From the NCBI GenBank assembly GCA_044226525.1, contig JBGAGV010000027.1, forward strand, positions 55,625 to 119,624: a DNA stretch of 64,000 nucleotides, given 5' to 3'. The translations under genes were made by a program, and so were the position numbers. Origin of the DNA: VFJQ01 sp044226525 (GTDB lineage Bacteria; Verrucomicrobiota; Verrucomicrobiia; Chthoniobacterales; Chthoniobacteraceae). The notes under the pieces are model-generated. The model was not told the origin of the DNA, did no database searches, and was given only the letters and a program-made list of their open reading frames with translations. Shown one piece after another: positions 35,373 through 45,038 of this stretch. Position 1 is the stretch's first letter. Each line of letters begins with the position of its first letter.

Positions 35373-35779
35373 TACTTCCCAAGTGCCAAAATGAGCGCCT
35401 TTGCTGAACACTCCTGACCCGGGGTGGCAATAAATCGATCGAAAAATGAACGATCGACATGCCGGATGGTAAACGTCGTGCCTTCATCGGACAGTTGGAC
35501 TAACATTCCTTCTCCGCCAGAAATGGGAACACGGACTCCATTCCCAATATCGATCTCCACAAGTCCATTCTGGCCGGGCTCCAGGTGAAGATTGGCCCTT
35601 TTCCGTTCCGTCTTGAACACGGCGAACTCTAGGTAATCTCCATCAAACCGATACACAACAGCGCACACACGTCCGTCATCGAGGGTCTTCGAAAAGACTT
35701 GCGGAACATTTTCGCTCTGCGCTTTACCGGGCGTCGTTCCAATCAATGCACATAATATGGCTATTGTTTCTTTTTGCAT
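35372..35779 (-). CDS. Small exported protein downstream of RHS gene, 3' end cut by IS5
   Basis: About 135 residues from the ATG at 35779, with a signal-peptide-like start (MQKETIAILCALIGTTPGKAQ). The stop (TAG) is formed at the junction with the IS5-like element, so the native C-terminus is lost. The body is beta-rich (VCAVVYRFDGDYLEFAVFK, GLVEIDIGNGVRVPI). The gene overlaps the end of the RHS gene by 19 bp and is translationally coupled to it. The position is where an immunity gene would be expected, and export would fit protection against an extracytoplasmic effector, but there is no sequence evidence for immunity. No family recognised. Confidence 0.6.
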   Translation of the reverse strand: MQKETIAILCALIGTTPGKAQSENVPQVFSKTLDDGRVCAVVYRFDGDYLEFAVFKTERKRANLHLEPGQNGLVEIDIGNGVRVPISGGEGMLVQLSDEGTTFTIRHVDRSFFDRFIATPGQECSAKALILALGK

Positions 35780-38700
35780 TTGCAGGTGTTGCAAGTTAGT
35801 CTAACTCGTTTCTCAGCCAAAACGATAGTTCGCCGCTCGATGTCTCCCGGAAGGTCGTCCCATTCGATCGGAAGGTCTATGCCGCGTCTGGTAACTTGTA
35901 TAACGCGAAGATCGACGCTGGTTTGTCCGAAGGTGCCCACGTAGCCCTCTGGACAGCTTTGAGATTCGACTACACCCGACCAATCGGCATGCGTTTCTAT
36001 ATCAAAATTCCACTGAATTATCGCTGAAATTTTGAAATGGCCCGGCGTGTCGCCCCACTTCGTTCCTTTATAACTGAGAGATACGGAGGGCGCGCCGGAA
36101 CCGTCTGGCTCCGAGCAAGTGTAGGTAATTGTAGCGTCGATTTTGTTAAGAAAGTGGGGTTTTCTGTCCTCGCCGTTGGGATAGTGAAGATCCTGCAAAT
36201 CCCATCCGAGGGTAACCTTGACAGACTTTGTAACAGGGGCAAGTCCGAGAGGGTCGAAAAACATGACAATATCGTTTTCAACCATGGCATACCGATTTAT
36301 CCCGCCACTCTCAGCAAGAAGATCACGCGTCAGCCATCGACCTATTGACGGATTGTAAGCTCGGAGCGGATACACAACGAGAGTAGTTTCCCGATCAGTA
36401 TAACGTGTTGACCAGCGAATTGGGTTCACTCCGGCCGCCGGCCCGGTTGAACGAAGCAAATCCCCAAAAGGGGTAAATTCGTAACTCGCCACCTTCAACC
36501 CACTATTTGCATCGGTCAATGCGATAATATTTCCATTCCCATCATAACATGGAATCGTATCGATGCCGTCGAAGCGCTCAAAAAGCAACCCGCCGATCCC
36601 GCCCGCACTGCGCTCCGTCCCACTTAGATCTAAGCCCCAAACGTAGCGGCAAACGACCGTATCACTACCGTCTGTTTCCCCGAGCAAATTCCACCGGTCG
36701 TAAACGAACTTTGTCCGGGTGCTGAGTTCATAGGAACCCATTCCGGCGTCCCAGTCATAAACATTCTTTTCGATGCGCCGGCTTTGCCCGTCGTAAGCGA
36801 AAATAAGCTTCCGCTTGGGCATCCCAGCAGTAACGGCCGCCGCAATTCGCTCCATGGCGACCAATCGGTTCTCGGCGTCCCAAGTGTAAGCCCACTGGCC
36901 GTCGCCCGTGAGATTTCCATCGTGATCATAAGAGAAAATTTCCGGTGTCTCTGGCACGTATTGCGAAACGCTTTGGGTCATCACCGCGTCTTTGTTGTCC
37001 GGTCCGACCAGATTCTTAACCGCCAGCACGTCAGTAGCTTGCTTCACCGGAGCGACGCTGTTGTCCACTGGAACGGATTTGAAAAAGCGCATGCCTTGGC
37101 GAAGAGCGCGTTGGCCGTCCACGGTCACGGTCGCATCGGTGGCGGCCTGGCCAGCGATTTCCATCACGCCCGGCACGGTGCGTTGGTCGTATTGATTGAG
37201 CAGATTGGGCGTGTAGGTCGCGGTCTGGCCGTTGGTAACTGTCTGCGTCCGGTTACCGATCCGATCAAAAGTGTAGCCGAATTGTTCGCCAAGGATGGCG
37301 GTTTCGTCGCTCAGCTTGTGCGAGCCGCTGGTGACCTGCCCGAGATCGTCGTAACCATAACTCCAATGGGTGCCATCCTCCCGATCGGTCCGAGTGCGCT
37401 GATTGGCGTCGTTGAAGCCGTAGCTCGCAGAACTGACGGTCACACTCGCGGGAGTGACCGAGTTGACGTTTTTGAACCGATCGAGATTGTCGAATCCCTG
37501 GGTGGTCGTCAGCACCGTCGTCGCCCCGTTCTTGAACACGATTTGCCCGATGACTTCACGGTTGGGCGAACGGGTGTAGGTGGCAGAAAGGTTTCCAATG
37601 CTCACGGTCTGGAGTCGGCTTGCATCATCGTAGCCGTAGCTGGTGGCACTGTCGAGGGCGCCGCCGGGGCCGCTGGCTTGCATGGTCTGCTTCCTTAGAA
37701 AGGCGTCTGGAGTGCGGGTGACCGAATAGCCGCTCAGGGTGCCAGTGCCGGTATAGACCTCGTCGTCGAGGTCGCCATTGGCCCAGTAGGTGAGCGTTCG
37801 CGTGCCAGCGGCGTCGGTCATCGTTTCGAGCAGACCGCGCCGATTGTAGCCGCGGGTCACGTCCGGGGTAGAATCGTCGTAGTCCACGCTGGTGGTTTCC
37901 CCCGCGTTATCGGGAGTGTAGGTAGTGATGATGCCGCGCGCCCATTTCCGGGTCGCGAGGCGCCCGCCGAGGGACCACGAATATTCGGTGAACTTGTTGT
38001 CCTGGTATTTCTTTTTCCACAGGCGCCCGCTGTCGGCCTTGTAGATCCATTCCGTCACCGCTTCGTTCACGTCCGGTTCACCCTGGCGCGTCTTGAGCGT
38101 GCGCACACGGCCCTGTGGATCGTAGGTGTATTCGACCGGATACGTGCGGGCACCGTAACGCTTCTTTACCGCTCCGGTGGGTTCATATTCCGTGAATTCG
38201 TCCGCGCCATCGGGCAGATGCCGTTTCCACGGCCGTCCGGCGTCGTCGTAAAACTGCGTCGTCACCTGTGCCGTGTCCGGCCCCGCGCCATCGGGATCGG
38301 GAGTGGTGGTCGTCTCAATCTGATCGTCGGCGTAATAAGTAAACGTCGTCGTGCCGGTGCCGGCATCGGTGACGGTCTTCAATCGTTTGAATGGATCGGC
38401 ATAACCGGAGGTCTGGCTGCCGAGGGTCACGTTCGCACTATCCTTCCGCGTGCTGGTCAAGGGCCGGCCATAGGCCCGGGTCTGGATGAGGGAAGAATTG
38501 TCTGGCAACGTCGTGGTCGTGGTCACGGCCCCGCCGCCTTGCAGGGTGGTGACGACTTTGGTGGTGAGCCCGAAGCGCGTGGTCCACGTCGCGAGGCCGT
38601 TGGCGGTCGTGTCGGTTTGTTCGATCGTCGTGGGGGTATTGGCGCCTTCAGTCTGCCATTGCTGCACCACGCTGCGCTCCCAGTGGAGGCCGTCGTGAGC

Positions 38701-41523
38701 GACGACGCTCCGCGTGGTTTTGAGAATTCGATCGGTCCCGTCGTAATCGATGACGCCGTCGCGGTCCATATCGAGCGCCTCCACTTCCCGTTCGCCGAGC
38801 GCGTTGTAGGTATAGAGCATCATCACGCCATCGGGATCGACGGTTTTCACCAACTGCCCGAGGTCGTTGTAATCCATCGTCTCCACACCGCTATCGGCGT
38901 GCTCGATCCGGACGCCACGGCCCGCCGCGTCCATGTATTTCTTCGCCCACTCGGTCGTCGCACCCGCCTCGCCCACGTGAATCAGCTTTCTGAACCGCGC
39001 ATTCATCGCCGAGCCCCCGACGGTGATGGAGGCGACGCCCGGCACGTTCTCCATGGGCGCGACGGCGGTTCCTTCGACTTTCCACAGTTCTCCATCCAAC
39101 CGAAACGTCTCGATCCGCGTGCCGCCGTCCGGGTTCGTCGTGGTCACCACCCGCCGACCGCTACCGTCCCGCGTTTCCGCGATGGTGGTCGAACGATTCA
39201 TGGCGTCGAGGGTTTCAATCAATTCGCCGGCTAGGTTATAGCGGTTCTCCCGGGTCGTCTGCACGGAATTGTCAGTCCCGCGCCGTTTCTCGAATCGCAC
39301 CCGGCCCGCCGCATCCCGCTCGATGATCTCGCCCAGGTCGTCGCGCGTTGTTTCCCTGACCTGCTTGAAGTCGTCGTAGTCGTAGTAAGTGATCGCGCTG
39401 GTCCGATCGGTCTGCGACTCAAGGCCGCAACACCCGTAGCTGAAGGTTTCTGTCGTGCCATCCTCGTGCGTAATGCTGGTGGGCCGGCCGAACGAATCCC
39501 ACGCGGTCGCGGTGCGGGAACTGACAACCAGCGTGGTGGCAATGTCCGACACCTCTTCGGAGAGGAGTTGCCCCACCGAATTGGTCACCGTCACGATCTT
39601 ACGTCCGCTCGTCACCGCTGTGCCGCCGCCGTTTGGTGCTCCAGTCTCAACCGTCGTCGTGACCACACCGGTTCCCGCGTCTCGCGAATAAGTGTAGGTC
39701 GTCAGGGTTCCATCGGGATGCGTCATCTTTTTCGGCTTCAAGGCAAAGTCGCCGGATGCTCCGAAGTTGACGGTCGTTGTAACCAGGTTGGAAGTATCCG
39801 CCTTGGTGGCAGTCGGCTTCACGCAGACATACTGCGTCACCGATTGTTCGGTGCTCCCGGTCCACACCACGTCTTGATAGCGCTGGGCTACCACCACACC
39901 GCCCTCTTTCTCGACCTCCACCGAATTCCGACCGGTCCAAGTCGTCTCGACGACACGGCAATCAGCATCCGCGATCGCAAACGGGTTTGCTGAATCGAAG
40001 GCGACGTCTCCCAAGCCGGAACGATGGCGGGTGACCAAGCCGGTGGTGGTATCGTATTCGAAAGTCTCCCACCGCCCGTCCGGTTCCGTGTGCCATTGAA
40101 CCTGCGAGTAGGAGGAGAGGGTGTTTTCATCCGTCCAGAAACCCCACGCACTCGTCCGCGCAACCCCGGCAGGGTCAAGCACGCGCTGGATGACCTCCTC
40201 TCCCCATCCGTAGGTGTGGACTCGTTCGCGCGTCTTGCTGACCAAGACTGGCGCTCCACTTTGATGGTCGAACACTTCGATATCCCGCTGGCGGTCACCG
40301 CCGGCCAGAGGCGAGTCGGTTTGTTTCTTTTCGAGGACGCCGTTCTCAACCAGACTCCACTGAGTGGTGGCAGGGTCCCAGTGATACTCGAATCGCTGCA
40401 CCTCATTCGCCCCTTCGGTGGCGGTGGCGAGCAGACGCTCCACCCCGCTCTGCGGACCCAGGTTTTCCACGGTGACGATTCGAAAGGGGGCGGCCGTGCC
40501 AGGCGGCACATAGACTGGTGGAGTCGCACTATTTTTCGTTCCGCGGTCGGCGTAGTAATAGAATCGAATCTCGTATTTCGTGCCGGAGATCGTGACGATG
40601 TCCGCCAGCGCCTGTCCGGTCAGGATCTGTCTCGGCCCCGCGCCGTCCGAAATGTATTCGATGCCCTCCACGGTTCCGTTCAGGCCGCTCGTTGAGCAAA
40701 TCGCCGAAAGGCCTCTATTACTTTCAGGCACGAGGCCGGCGCGGGTCCAAAGCTTCTCGTTGAAGGTCTCTTCGTGCAGAGCAAAAGCTGCCGGGATGCT
40801 GGACGCCGCCATGCCGCGGCCGAGTTTGATCTTGAGATCGACCGAGCCTACGTCTCCGTCGAGATCGCCCGGCCGGCAGTTGCCGCTGTCACAACTGCTG
40901 CACGGTTTTCCGGACACGGAAATGTCAAACGGCTCAACGATTACGGGATCCAATCCCGCGTGGGCCTGATCGTATAACGCCCAAAAGGTAGCCGCATCCA
41001 CGACCTTGCCTGTGAGATTATCGGCTACGCCACCGCTTCCATTCTGAAGAGCGCTGCTTACCCCCACCACCTTCCAGCTATTATAAGTGGGTGGGTATTC
41101 ATATACCCAGGGAAAGTCGTTTGCGACTGCCGCTGCGCTTTGTGCCGTCACGACTCCGTTCGCGACTGTAAATGAAATGTCAAAGAGGCCATAGTTGTTG
41201 GCTCCCCAGTAGGCCGGGTCCTCCGTCCGGATCGTTACACTATGGGTTCCGTCTGGCACCGACGAATCGACCTTGATGCGGACGGGGTGAGAAGTCCGGG
41301 GCAAGACAAGGATAACCCCTGATCCAGACGTGCTGATCTTTTCCACGCCCGCGCCGAACAGTGGCCTCCCCGTCGCGAAGAGCAGACAGGCCACGAGGAC
41401 AGGGAAAGCGCGAAATATGGCACCCATGCCTTGGCCATCGGGCGTGAATCGGAAAAATCGTGACGAGGCAGATGCCGACGCCGGGCGTGCGGAAGGTGTG
41501 GAATTGAACATCGGAAAGCTCAT
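35761..41523 (-). CDS. Sec-exported RHS/YD-repeat protein with variable C-terminal domain (cassette B)
   Basis: 1920 residues. The start at 41523 overlaps the upstream stop (ATGA); a hydrophobic export signal (FRAFPVLVACLLFATG) begins near residue 37, so a start at 41427 is an alternative. An early segment VGSVDLKIKLGRG precedes long YD repeats (YDDLGQV, YDSTPDVTRGYN, YDDASRL types). The RHS core (YTDRETTLVVYPLRAYNP, GRWLTRDLL, DPLGL) ends near residue 1764. The last about 156 residues form a distinct domain with a Cys-rich end (CNTCKCKKK), in the place where RHS proteins carry toxins or other effectors. No VgrG, PAAR or type VI genes are near, so secretion via Sec and an outer-membrane route is inferred. 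The effector activity is unknown. Confidence 0.85.
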   Translation of the reverse strand: MSFPMFNSTPSARPASASASSRFFRFTPDGQGMGAIFRAFPVLVACLLFATGRPLFGAGVEKISTSGSGVILVLPRTSHPVRIKVDSSVPDGTHSVTIRTEDPAYWGANNYGLFDISFTVANGVVTAQSAAAVANDFPWVYEYPPTYNSWKVVGVSSALQNGSGGVADNLTGKVVDAATFWALYDQAHAGLDPVIVEPFDISVSGKPCSSCDSGNCRPGDLDGDVGSVDLKIKLGRGMAASSIPAAFALHEETFNEKLWTRAGLVPESNRGLSAICSTSGLNGTVEGIEYISDGAGPRQILTGQALADIVTISGTKYEIRFYYYADRGTKNSATPPVYVPPGTAAPFRIVTVENLGPQSGVERLLATATEGANEVQRFEYHWDPATTQWSLVENGVLEKKQTDSPLAGGDRQRDIEVFDHQSGAPVLVSKTRERVHTYGWGEEVIQRVLDPAGVARTSAWGFWTDENTLSSYSQVQWHTEPDGRWETFEYDTTTGLVTRHRSGLGDVAFDSANPFAIADADCRVVETTWTGRNSVEVEKEGGVVVAQRYQDVVWTGSTEQSVTQYVCVKPTATKADTSNLVTTTVNFGASGDFALKPKKMTHPDGTLTTYTYSRDAGTGVVTTTVETGAPNGGGTAVTSGRKIVTVTNSVGQLLSEEVSDIATTLVVSSRTATAWDSFGRPTSITHEDGTTETFSYGCCGLESQTDRTSAITYYDYDDFKQVRETTRDDLGEIIERDAAGRVRFEKRRGTDNSVQTTRENRYNLAGELIETLDAMNRSTTIAETRDGSGRRVVTTTNPDGGTRIETFRLDGELWKVEGTAVAPMENVPGVASITVGGSAMNARFRKLIHVGEAGATTEWAKKYMDAAGRGVRIEHADSGVETMDYNDLGQLVKTVDPDGVMMLYTYNALGEREVEALDMDRDGVIDYDGTDRILKTTRSVVAHDGLHWERSVVQQWQTEGANTPTTIEQTDTTANGLATWTTRFGLTTKVVTTLQGGGAVTTTTTLPDNSSLIQTRAYGRPLTSTRKDSANVTLGSQTSGYADPFKRLKTVTDAGTGTTTFTYYADDQIETTTTPDPDGAGPDTAQVTTQFYDDAGRPWKRHLPDGADEFTEYEPTGAVKKRYGARTYPVEYTYDPQGRVRTLKTRQGEPDVNEAVTEWIYKADSGRLWKKKYQDNKFTEYSWSLGGRLATRKWARGIITTYTPDNAGETTSVDYDDSTPDVTRGYNRRGLLETMTDAAGTRTLTYWANGDLDDEVYTGTGTLSGYSVTRTPDAFLRKQTMQASGPGGALDSATSYGYDDASRLQTVSIGNLSATYTRSPNREVIGQIVFKNGATTVLTTTQGFDNLDRFKNVNSVTPASVTVSSASYGFNDANQRTRTDREDGTHWSYGYDDLGQVTSGSHKLSDETAILGEQFGYTFDRIGNRTQTVTNGQTATYTPNLLNQYDQRTVPGVMEIAGQAATDATVTVDGQRALRQGMRFFKSVPVDNSVAPVKQATDVLAVKNLVGPDNKDAVMTQSVSQYVPETPEIFSYDHDGNLTGDGQWAYTWDAENRLVAMERIAAAVTAGMPKRKLIFAYDGQSRRIEKNVYDWDAGMGSYELSTRTKFVYDRWNLLGETDGSDTVVCRYVWGLDLSGTERSAGGIGGLLFERFDGIDTIPCYDGNGNIIALTDANSGLKVASYEFTPFGDLLRSTGPAAGVNPIRWSTRYTDRETTLVVYPLRAYNPSIGRWLTRDLLAESGGINRYAMVENDIVMFFDPLGLAPVTKSVKVTLGWDLQDLHYPNGEDRKPHFLNKIDATITYTCSEPDGSGAPSVSLSYKGTKWGDTPGHFKISAIIQWNFDIETHADWSGVVESQSCPEGYVGTFGQTSVDLRVIQVTRRGIDLPIEWDDLPGDIERRTIVLAEKRVRLTCNTCKCKKKQ

Positions 41524-42197
41524 AGAGGGCGAAATACTTGAAGTGCCACGTCCGCTGCCGTGCCGGGGATCGTGCCGGCTACATTGGGGTTTCGACCGAT
41601 CAGGCTTTCGGCAAGATTATCCAGGTCATCTCCATCCGGGTTGTCCGTGGGGTTGGCGGATAAATCGGTGAACCACTTGATTTCCCATCGGTCATCCATC
41701 CCATCGTTGTCCATGTCTGCGTCGAAGTTAAAGACGGTCTTGAGCTGGCCGAGGTTAGCTATCCCATAGTCGAAGGGGCTCACGCCGGACCAAGGATAGG
41801 CGGAAGCCCGGCCTTCGGCGATCAGGCGGTCCCAGAAGAGGTGCGCCACGGTTTTGAGCTGGCCGAGGTTGGCCATGGCATAGTCGTCGGCGCCGACGGT
41901 CGAAGTCTGCCAGCCGGTGATGAGGCTTTCGATGGCCGGGCCGGCGCCGGTAGAGCCTCCAACCGGAACGGGCAGGATGAGATTCAACTCATCGCGGGCT
42001 TTGGCCGCCATGGTCTTGAGCTGGCCAAGATTGAGGACGGCGTAATCATCGGGACTTTTCAGCGGATCAATGACACTCCGGCTTGCCCACCAAGCTGGAG
42101 GCGTGGCCTGGGCGTGAACGAGAGAAGGGCAGGCGAGGGCGAGGAGGAAACACAGCCCTAGAAGAAGACGAGAGGCACGATTCGTCATAACGTTCAT
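41520..42197 (-). CDS. Exported GQLK three-repeat protein with Ca-binding-like tail (cassette B)
   Basis: About 225 residues from the ATG at 42197 (signal peptide ASRLLLGLCFLLALACPSLVHA; an ATG at 42188 is also possible). The mature part opens with TPPAWWASRSVI and carries DYAVLNLGQLKTMA, DYAMANLGQLKTVA and DYGIANLGQLKTVF, with AYPWSG before the third. This is the same module and order as the C-terminus of the cassette A protein. It is followed by DADMDNDGMDDRWE and DNPDGDDLDN, an Asp-rich loop series like thrombospondin type 3 repeats. It overlaps the RHS start by 4 bp and follows the fibre gene by 79 bp, so fibre, GQLK and RHS genes form one operon. Function unknown. Confidence 0.75.
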   Translation of the reverse strand: MNVMTNRASRLLLGLCFLLALACPSLVHAQATPPAWWASRSVIDPLKSPDDYAVLNLGQLKTMAAKARDELNLILPVPVGGSTGAGPAIESLITGWQTSTVGADDYAMANLGQLKTVAHLFWDRLIAEGRASAYPWSGVSPFDYGIANLGQLKTVFNFDADMDNDGMDDRWEIKWFTDLSANPTDNPDGDDLDNLAESLIGRNPNVAGTIPGTAADVALQVFRPL

Positions 42198-42276
42198 TTG
42201 CAATGGATGGCGTTTGGCCGGGTGGTTGCGCTTTTTGGGCGTGGCGCGAACGGGAGGATTTTTCCGAAGCAGCAGC

Positions 42277-44721
42277 CTACGGGGTGGGGCCAGCGTGGAA
42301 GTCCATGGCCACATCTCCCTGCGGCTGGATGCGAAGGCCGATGGGCGCCCCTTCGGCACGCTGATAGAACAGGCACCGCCAGTTACCCGAACCGAGCGAT
42401 TCAAAGATCGCGCAATCGCCTACGGCACGGGTCAAGTCTGCCGCACCGGGCAGGATCAGGCTGGTGGCATGGTAAGTGATCGTGCCCGCACCGGTGAAAC
42501 GCACCCAGCGCCGCACGCCCGCTGGAGCGGTGCCCAGTGCGGCGATGGTGGCCGTCCCGGTCACATTGACAAAAACGCCCGTCGCCGTGGAAAGATCCGT
42601 GGTGCTCGCGCTAGCGAGGTCGCTGCCCTTAGCGTCGAAAGCATCGGCCGAAGCGAGCACCGAAGTCTGTCCGGTGCCGCCATTGGCGGCGGGGAGTGCG
42701 CCGGTAACCTTGGAAGTCAGATCGATGCTGCCGGCCAGCATGGAGTTGGTGATCGCGCCGGCGCCGATGGTGATCGTGCCGGCCGTATTGGTCAGGCCGG
42801 CACCAAAGGCAAGTGCGTCCTGTTTGGCATGCCACGTCGAGGCACTTGCGATATAACTATCGGCTACCGCCGTAGCCTGCCACGTGCCGCTGGTCACCGT
42901 CCCCAAACTCGTAAGCGATGAGCTGATAACGCCCGAATTCAACGTGGCGCCGGTCAGTCCACCGGCGGCGGCATTAACGGTGATATTGCTGGTGCCATCG
43001 AACGCCACCCCGTTGATCGTGCGTGCGGTCTGCAGGGCCGTCGCGGTCGCCGCATTGCCTGAAATACTAGCCACGGACGTCCATGAGAGCGTCTTGCTGC
43101 CATCCGTGCTCAGCACCTGGCCACTCGTGCCATCCGCAGCCGGTAGAGTATAGACCACGTCTGCGGCGAGCGCGGGCGCCTTGAAGCCCGTGAAGTTCGT
43201 GCCGTTCCCACTTGCCTCGCGGATGCGCAATTCGGGAGCCGTCGAGCCGCCGCCGATCGTCAGCGAACCGAACGTGTGCGTGTTCGTGGTGGTTCCGTTG
43301 CCGACGACGGTGGTGTTGGCTCCCTCGCCGGTGGCTCCATAGCCGATCACGATACTATTGTTGTCGCTGTTATTATAGCCTCTTGATAAGGCGCCGATAT
43401 AGATACTCGCCGCGACGCCGTCGAGTGGGGTCGATCCATCGGCCTGATACCAGCCGGCGCTCCAGCCGACGGCGATACTCGATTGGTTAGTAACGCTGTC
43501 GGCAAAGGCATACGCACCGATCGCCGTATTGGATGAACCGGTGGTATTGGAAGCCAGCGATCGGCCGCCAAAAGCGGCATTTTCGACGCCCGTCGTATTT
43601 GAGGCCAGAGCCCGAAACCCGATGGCCGAACCGGTATAACCACTGGTATTGGCCGTCAACGCTTGATACCCAACGCCAACATTTTCATAGCCACCTACAT
43701 TCGCCTTCAGAGATTCAAATCCGTTGGCGGTATTATACCCGCCGTTTGTATTGTTCAGAAGGGACTGATAACCAGTCGCGGTATTGAATCCCCCGGTAGT
43801 ATTACTTAGCAGGGACTGATATCCGGTGGCGGTATTTTTAGCTCCGCTGGTGTTGCCTAACAGGCTCTGGTAGCCGTAGGCGGTATTGTAAGCCCCGGTT
43901 GAATTGTTCATGAAGGTTTGGAACCCGGCCACCGTGTTGCTCACGACGTTGTTGGCTCCGCGCCCGATCGTCAGCCCATTGATCGTGGCGTCCTTGGAAA
44001 TGACCACGGTTCCCGTCCCGGTCGGATTGAGGGTGATGTTGCTGTTGGTCCCGCCGGCGCTGAAGGTCAGCGCGCCGGTGCCGTTGACGTTTCCATCCGT
44101 CGAATTGAATTCCACATCGATGAACGGCCCCGTGCCGCCCTCGGTGTTATTTTCTTTGGAGTTCAGGACCACCGTGATCGTGCCGCTCGGAACCAGCACG
44201 AGACCGTAGTTGGTCGAAGGAGAATCGAGCCAGTCCTTGACCTGCTGGGTGATCTCGATGCTGGTGTAATCATTGGCATCGGTGGATGCGAGGCTGACGG
44301 TCGCGATCGCGGAACCGGTGGTGCCCGGCTTGTTCGACCATGTCAGATCGCTGCCCGAAGCCGCCCCGTTGGCTTTGCCTTCCGTCCATGCGCCCGCCGC
44401 CTTGTAAACGGCGTAGGAGCCCGCGGTGGTGACCGTGTTGACATAAAGGTGCAGCCACGCGTGAGTGATCTGCGCGGAGGTCACACCCACAGGAACGTAG
44501 TCCTCGATCTTGATGTGAAGATAGCTATGCCGGGTATCGCTTGCGTTGCTATAAATGCACAGACTGACTCCTGCGCCGTAGTTGTGGCCGGTATGCCCAC
44601 TGGCCGTGATCACTTGGGCATCGTCGGTAATCGGGACGGTCAGCGCGGAAGCCGGCTCGACGAAGGTCGCCGCGATGAGACTGAGCACGGCGGCACGGCT
44701 GCAGAGTTGCTTAAACATCAT
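42277..44721 (-). CDS. DNRLRE-domain exported fibre-like protein with 17-residue head repeats (cassette B)
   Basis: 814 residues with a signal peptide (FKQLCSRAAVLSLIAATF...). Residues about 28-210 form a DNRLRE domain (ITHAWLHLYVN, ITQQVKDWLDSP, YGLVLVPSG). Residues about 283-418 are eight 17-residue repeats of the form GYQSLLxNTxGxxNTAx, reminiscent of trimeric fibre heads. The rest is like phage tail fibres (VVYTLPAADGTSGQVLSTDG, GGTGQT) and ends in the same AVGDCAIFESLGSGNWR domain as the cassette A fibre, present here once instead of twice. Predicted to be an exported trimeric-type fibre. Divergent from the intact regulator at 45039. Confidence 0.77.
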   Translation of the reverse strand: MMFKQLCSRAAVLSLIAATFVEPASALTVPITDDAQVITASGHTGHNYGAGVSLCIYSNASDTRHSYLHIKIEDYVPVGVTSAQITHAWLHLYVNTVTTAGSYAVYKAAGAWTEGKANGAASGSDLTWSNKPGTTGSAIATVSLASTDANDYTSIEITQQVKDWLDSPSTNYGLVLVPSGTITVVLNSKENNTEGGTGPFIDVEFNSTDGNVNGTGALTFSAGGTNSNITLNPTGTGTVVISKDATINGLTIGRGANNVVSNTVAGFQTFMNNSTGAYNTAYGYQSLLGNTSGAKNTATGYQSLLSNTTGGFNTATGYQSLLNNTNGGYNTANGFESLKANVGGYENVGVGYQALTANTSGYTGSAIGFRALASNTTGVENAAFGGRSLASNTTGSSNTAIGAYAFADSVTNQSSIAVGWSAGWYQADGSTPLDGVAASIYIGALSRGYNNSDNNSIVIGYGATGEGANTTVVGNGTTTNTHTFGSLTIGGGSTAPELRIREASGNGTNFTGFKAPALAADVVYTLPAADGTSGQVLSTDGSKTLSWTSVASISGNAATATALQTARTINGVAFDGTSNITVNAAAGGLTGATLNSGVISSSLTSLGTVTSGTWQATAVADSYIASASTWHAKQDALAFGAGLTNTAGTITIGAGAITNSMLAGSIDLTSKVTGALPAANGGTGQTSVLASADAFDAKGSDLASASTTDLSTATGVFVNVTGTATIAALGTAPAGVRRWVRFTGAGTITYHATSLILPGAADLTRAVGDCAIFESLGSGNWRCLFYQRAEGAPIGLRIQPQGDVAMDFHAGPTP
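43468..43875 (-). repeat. Eight 51-bp tandem repeats coding 17-residue units
   Basis: Units begin GYQSLL, GYQSLL, GYQSLL, GFESLK, GYQALT, GFRALA, GGRSLA, GAYAFA, each 17 residues, without indels. The DNA copies are degenerate, so the unit is kept by selection on the protein. Confidence 0.85.
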
Positions 44722-44831
44722 AATGTGGGTGGTGAGTTAGTGGACAGTGGCTCCACGCTCCGCCACTCCAAGGCGGGGCGGCGAAACGGTTCTGTGGCAA
44801 CCCATCAAGTAAAGCACTGCATTCGTGTCGC

Positions 44832-44937
44832 GTCTGTCAGGCGCGAGTTGCAATCCGCCATGCGACTGCGTCCGATGCTCCCATCAGGCATTGCCTGATG
44901 ATGAGATACATAATATCCGGGGGAGTCTGTATTTCCT
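44832..44937. promoter_or_regulatory. Conserved divergent regulatory region, cassette B copy
   Basis: Aligns with 32331-32436. It contains a perfect 9-bp inverted repeat CATCAGGCA-T-TGCCTGATG (44882-44900), at the place where cassette A has its own dyad. It lies 111 bp from the fibre start and about 139 bp before the regulator start. The whole 44722-45038 gap has no other gene. Likely promoter and operator region. Confidence 0.62.
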
Positions 44938-45038
44938 TGATCCCCGGGCGTTCACGACACGCAAATTACACACAAAAGCAGGTGACGAGGCACGTGAGTT
45001 GTTGCATCACCCGGCTCGTTCTCTGGCTTCACCCAAAC

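Noticed and set aside
35761..41523. Type VI secretion-associated RHS
   Set aside because: No VgrG, PAAR or chaperone gene is visible and the protein has a Sec-type signal.
43468..43875. Possible CRISPR-like array from regular repeats
   Set aside because: The 51-bp units are contiguous, degenerate and in frame with a fibre protein; there are no unique spacers.
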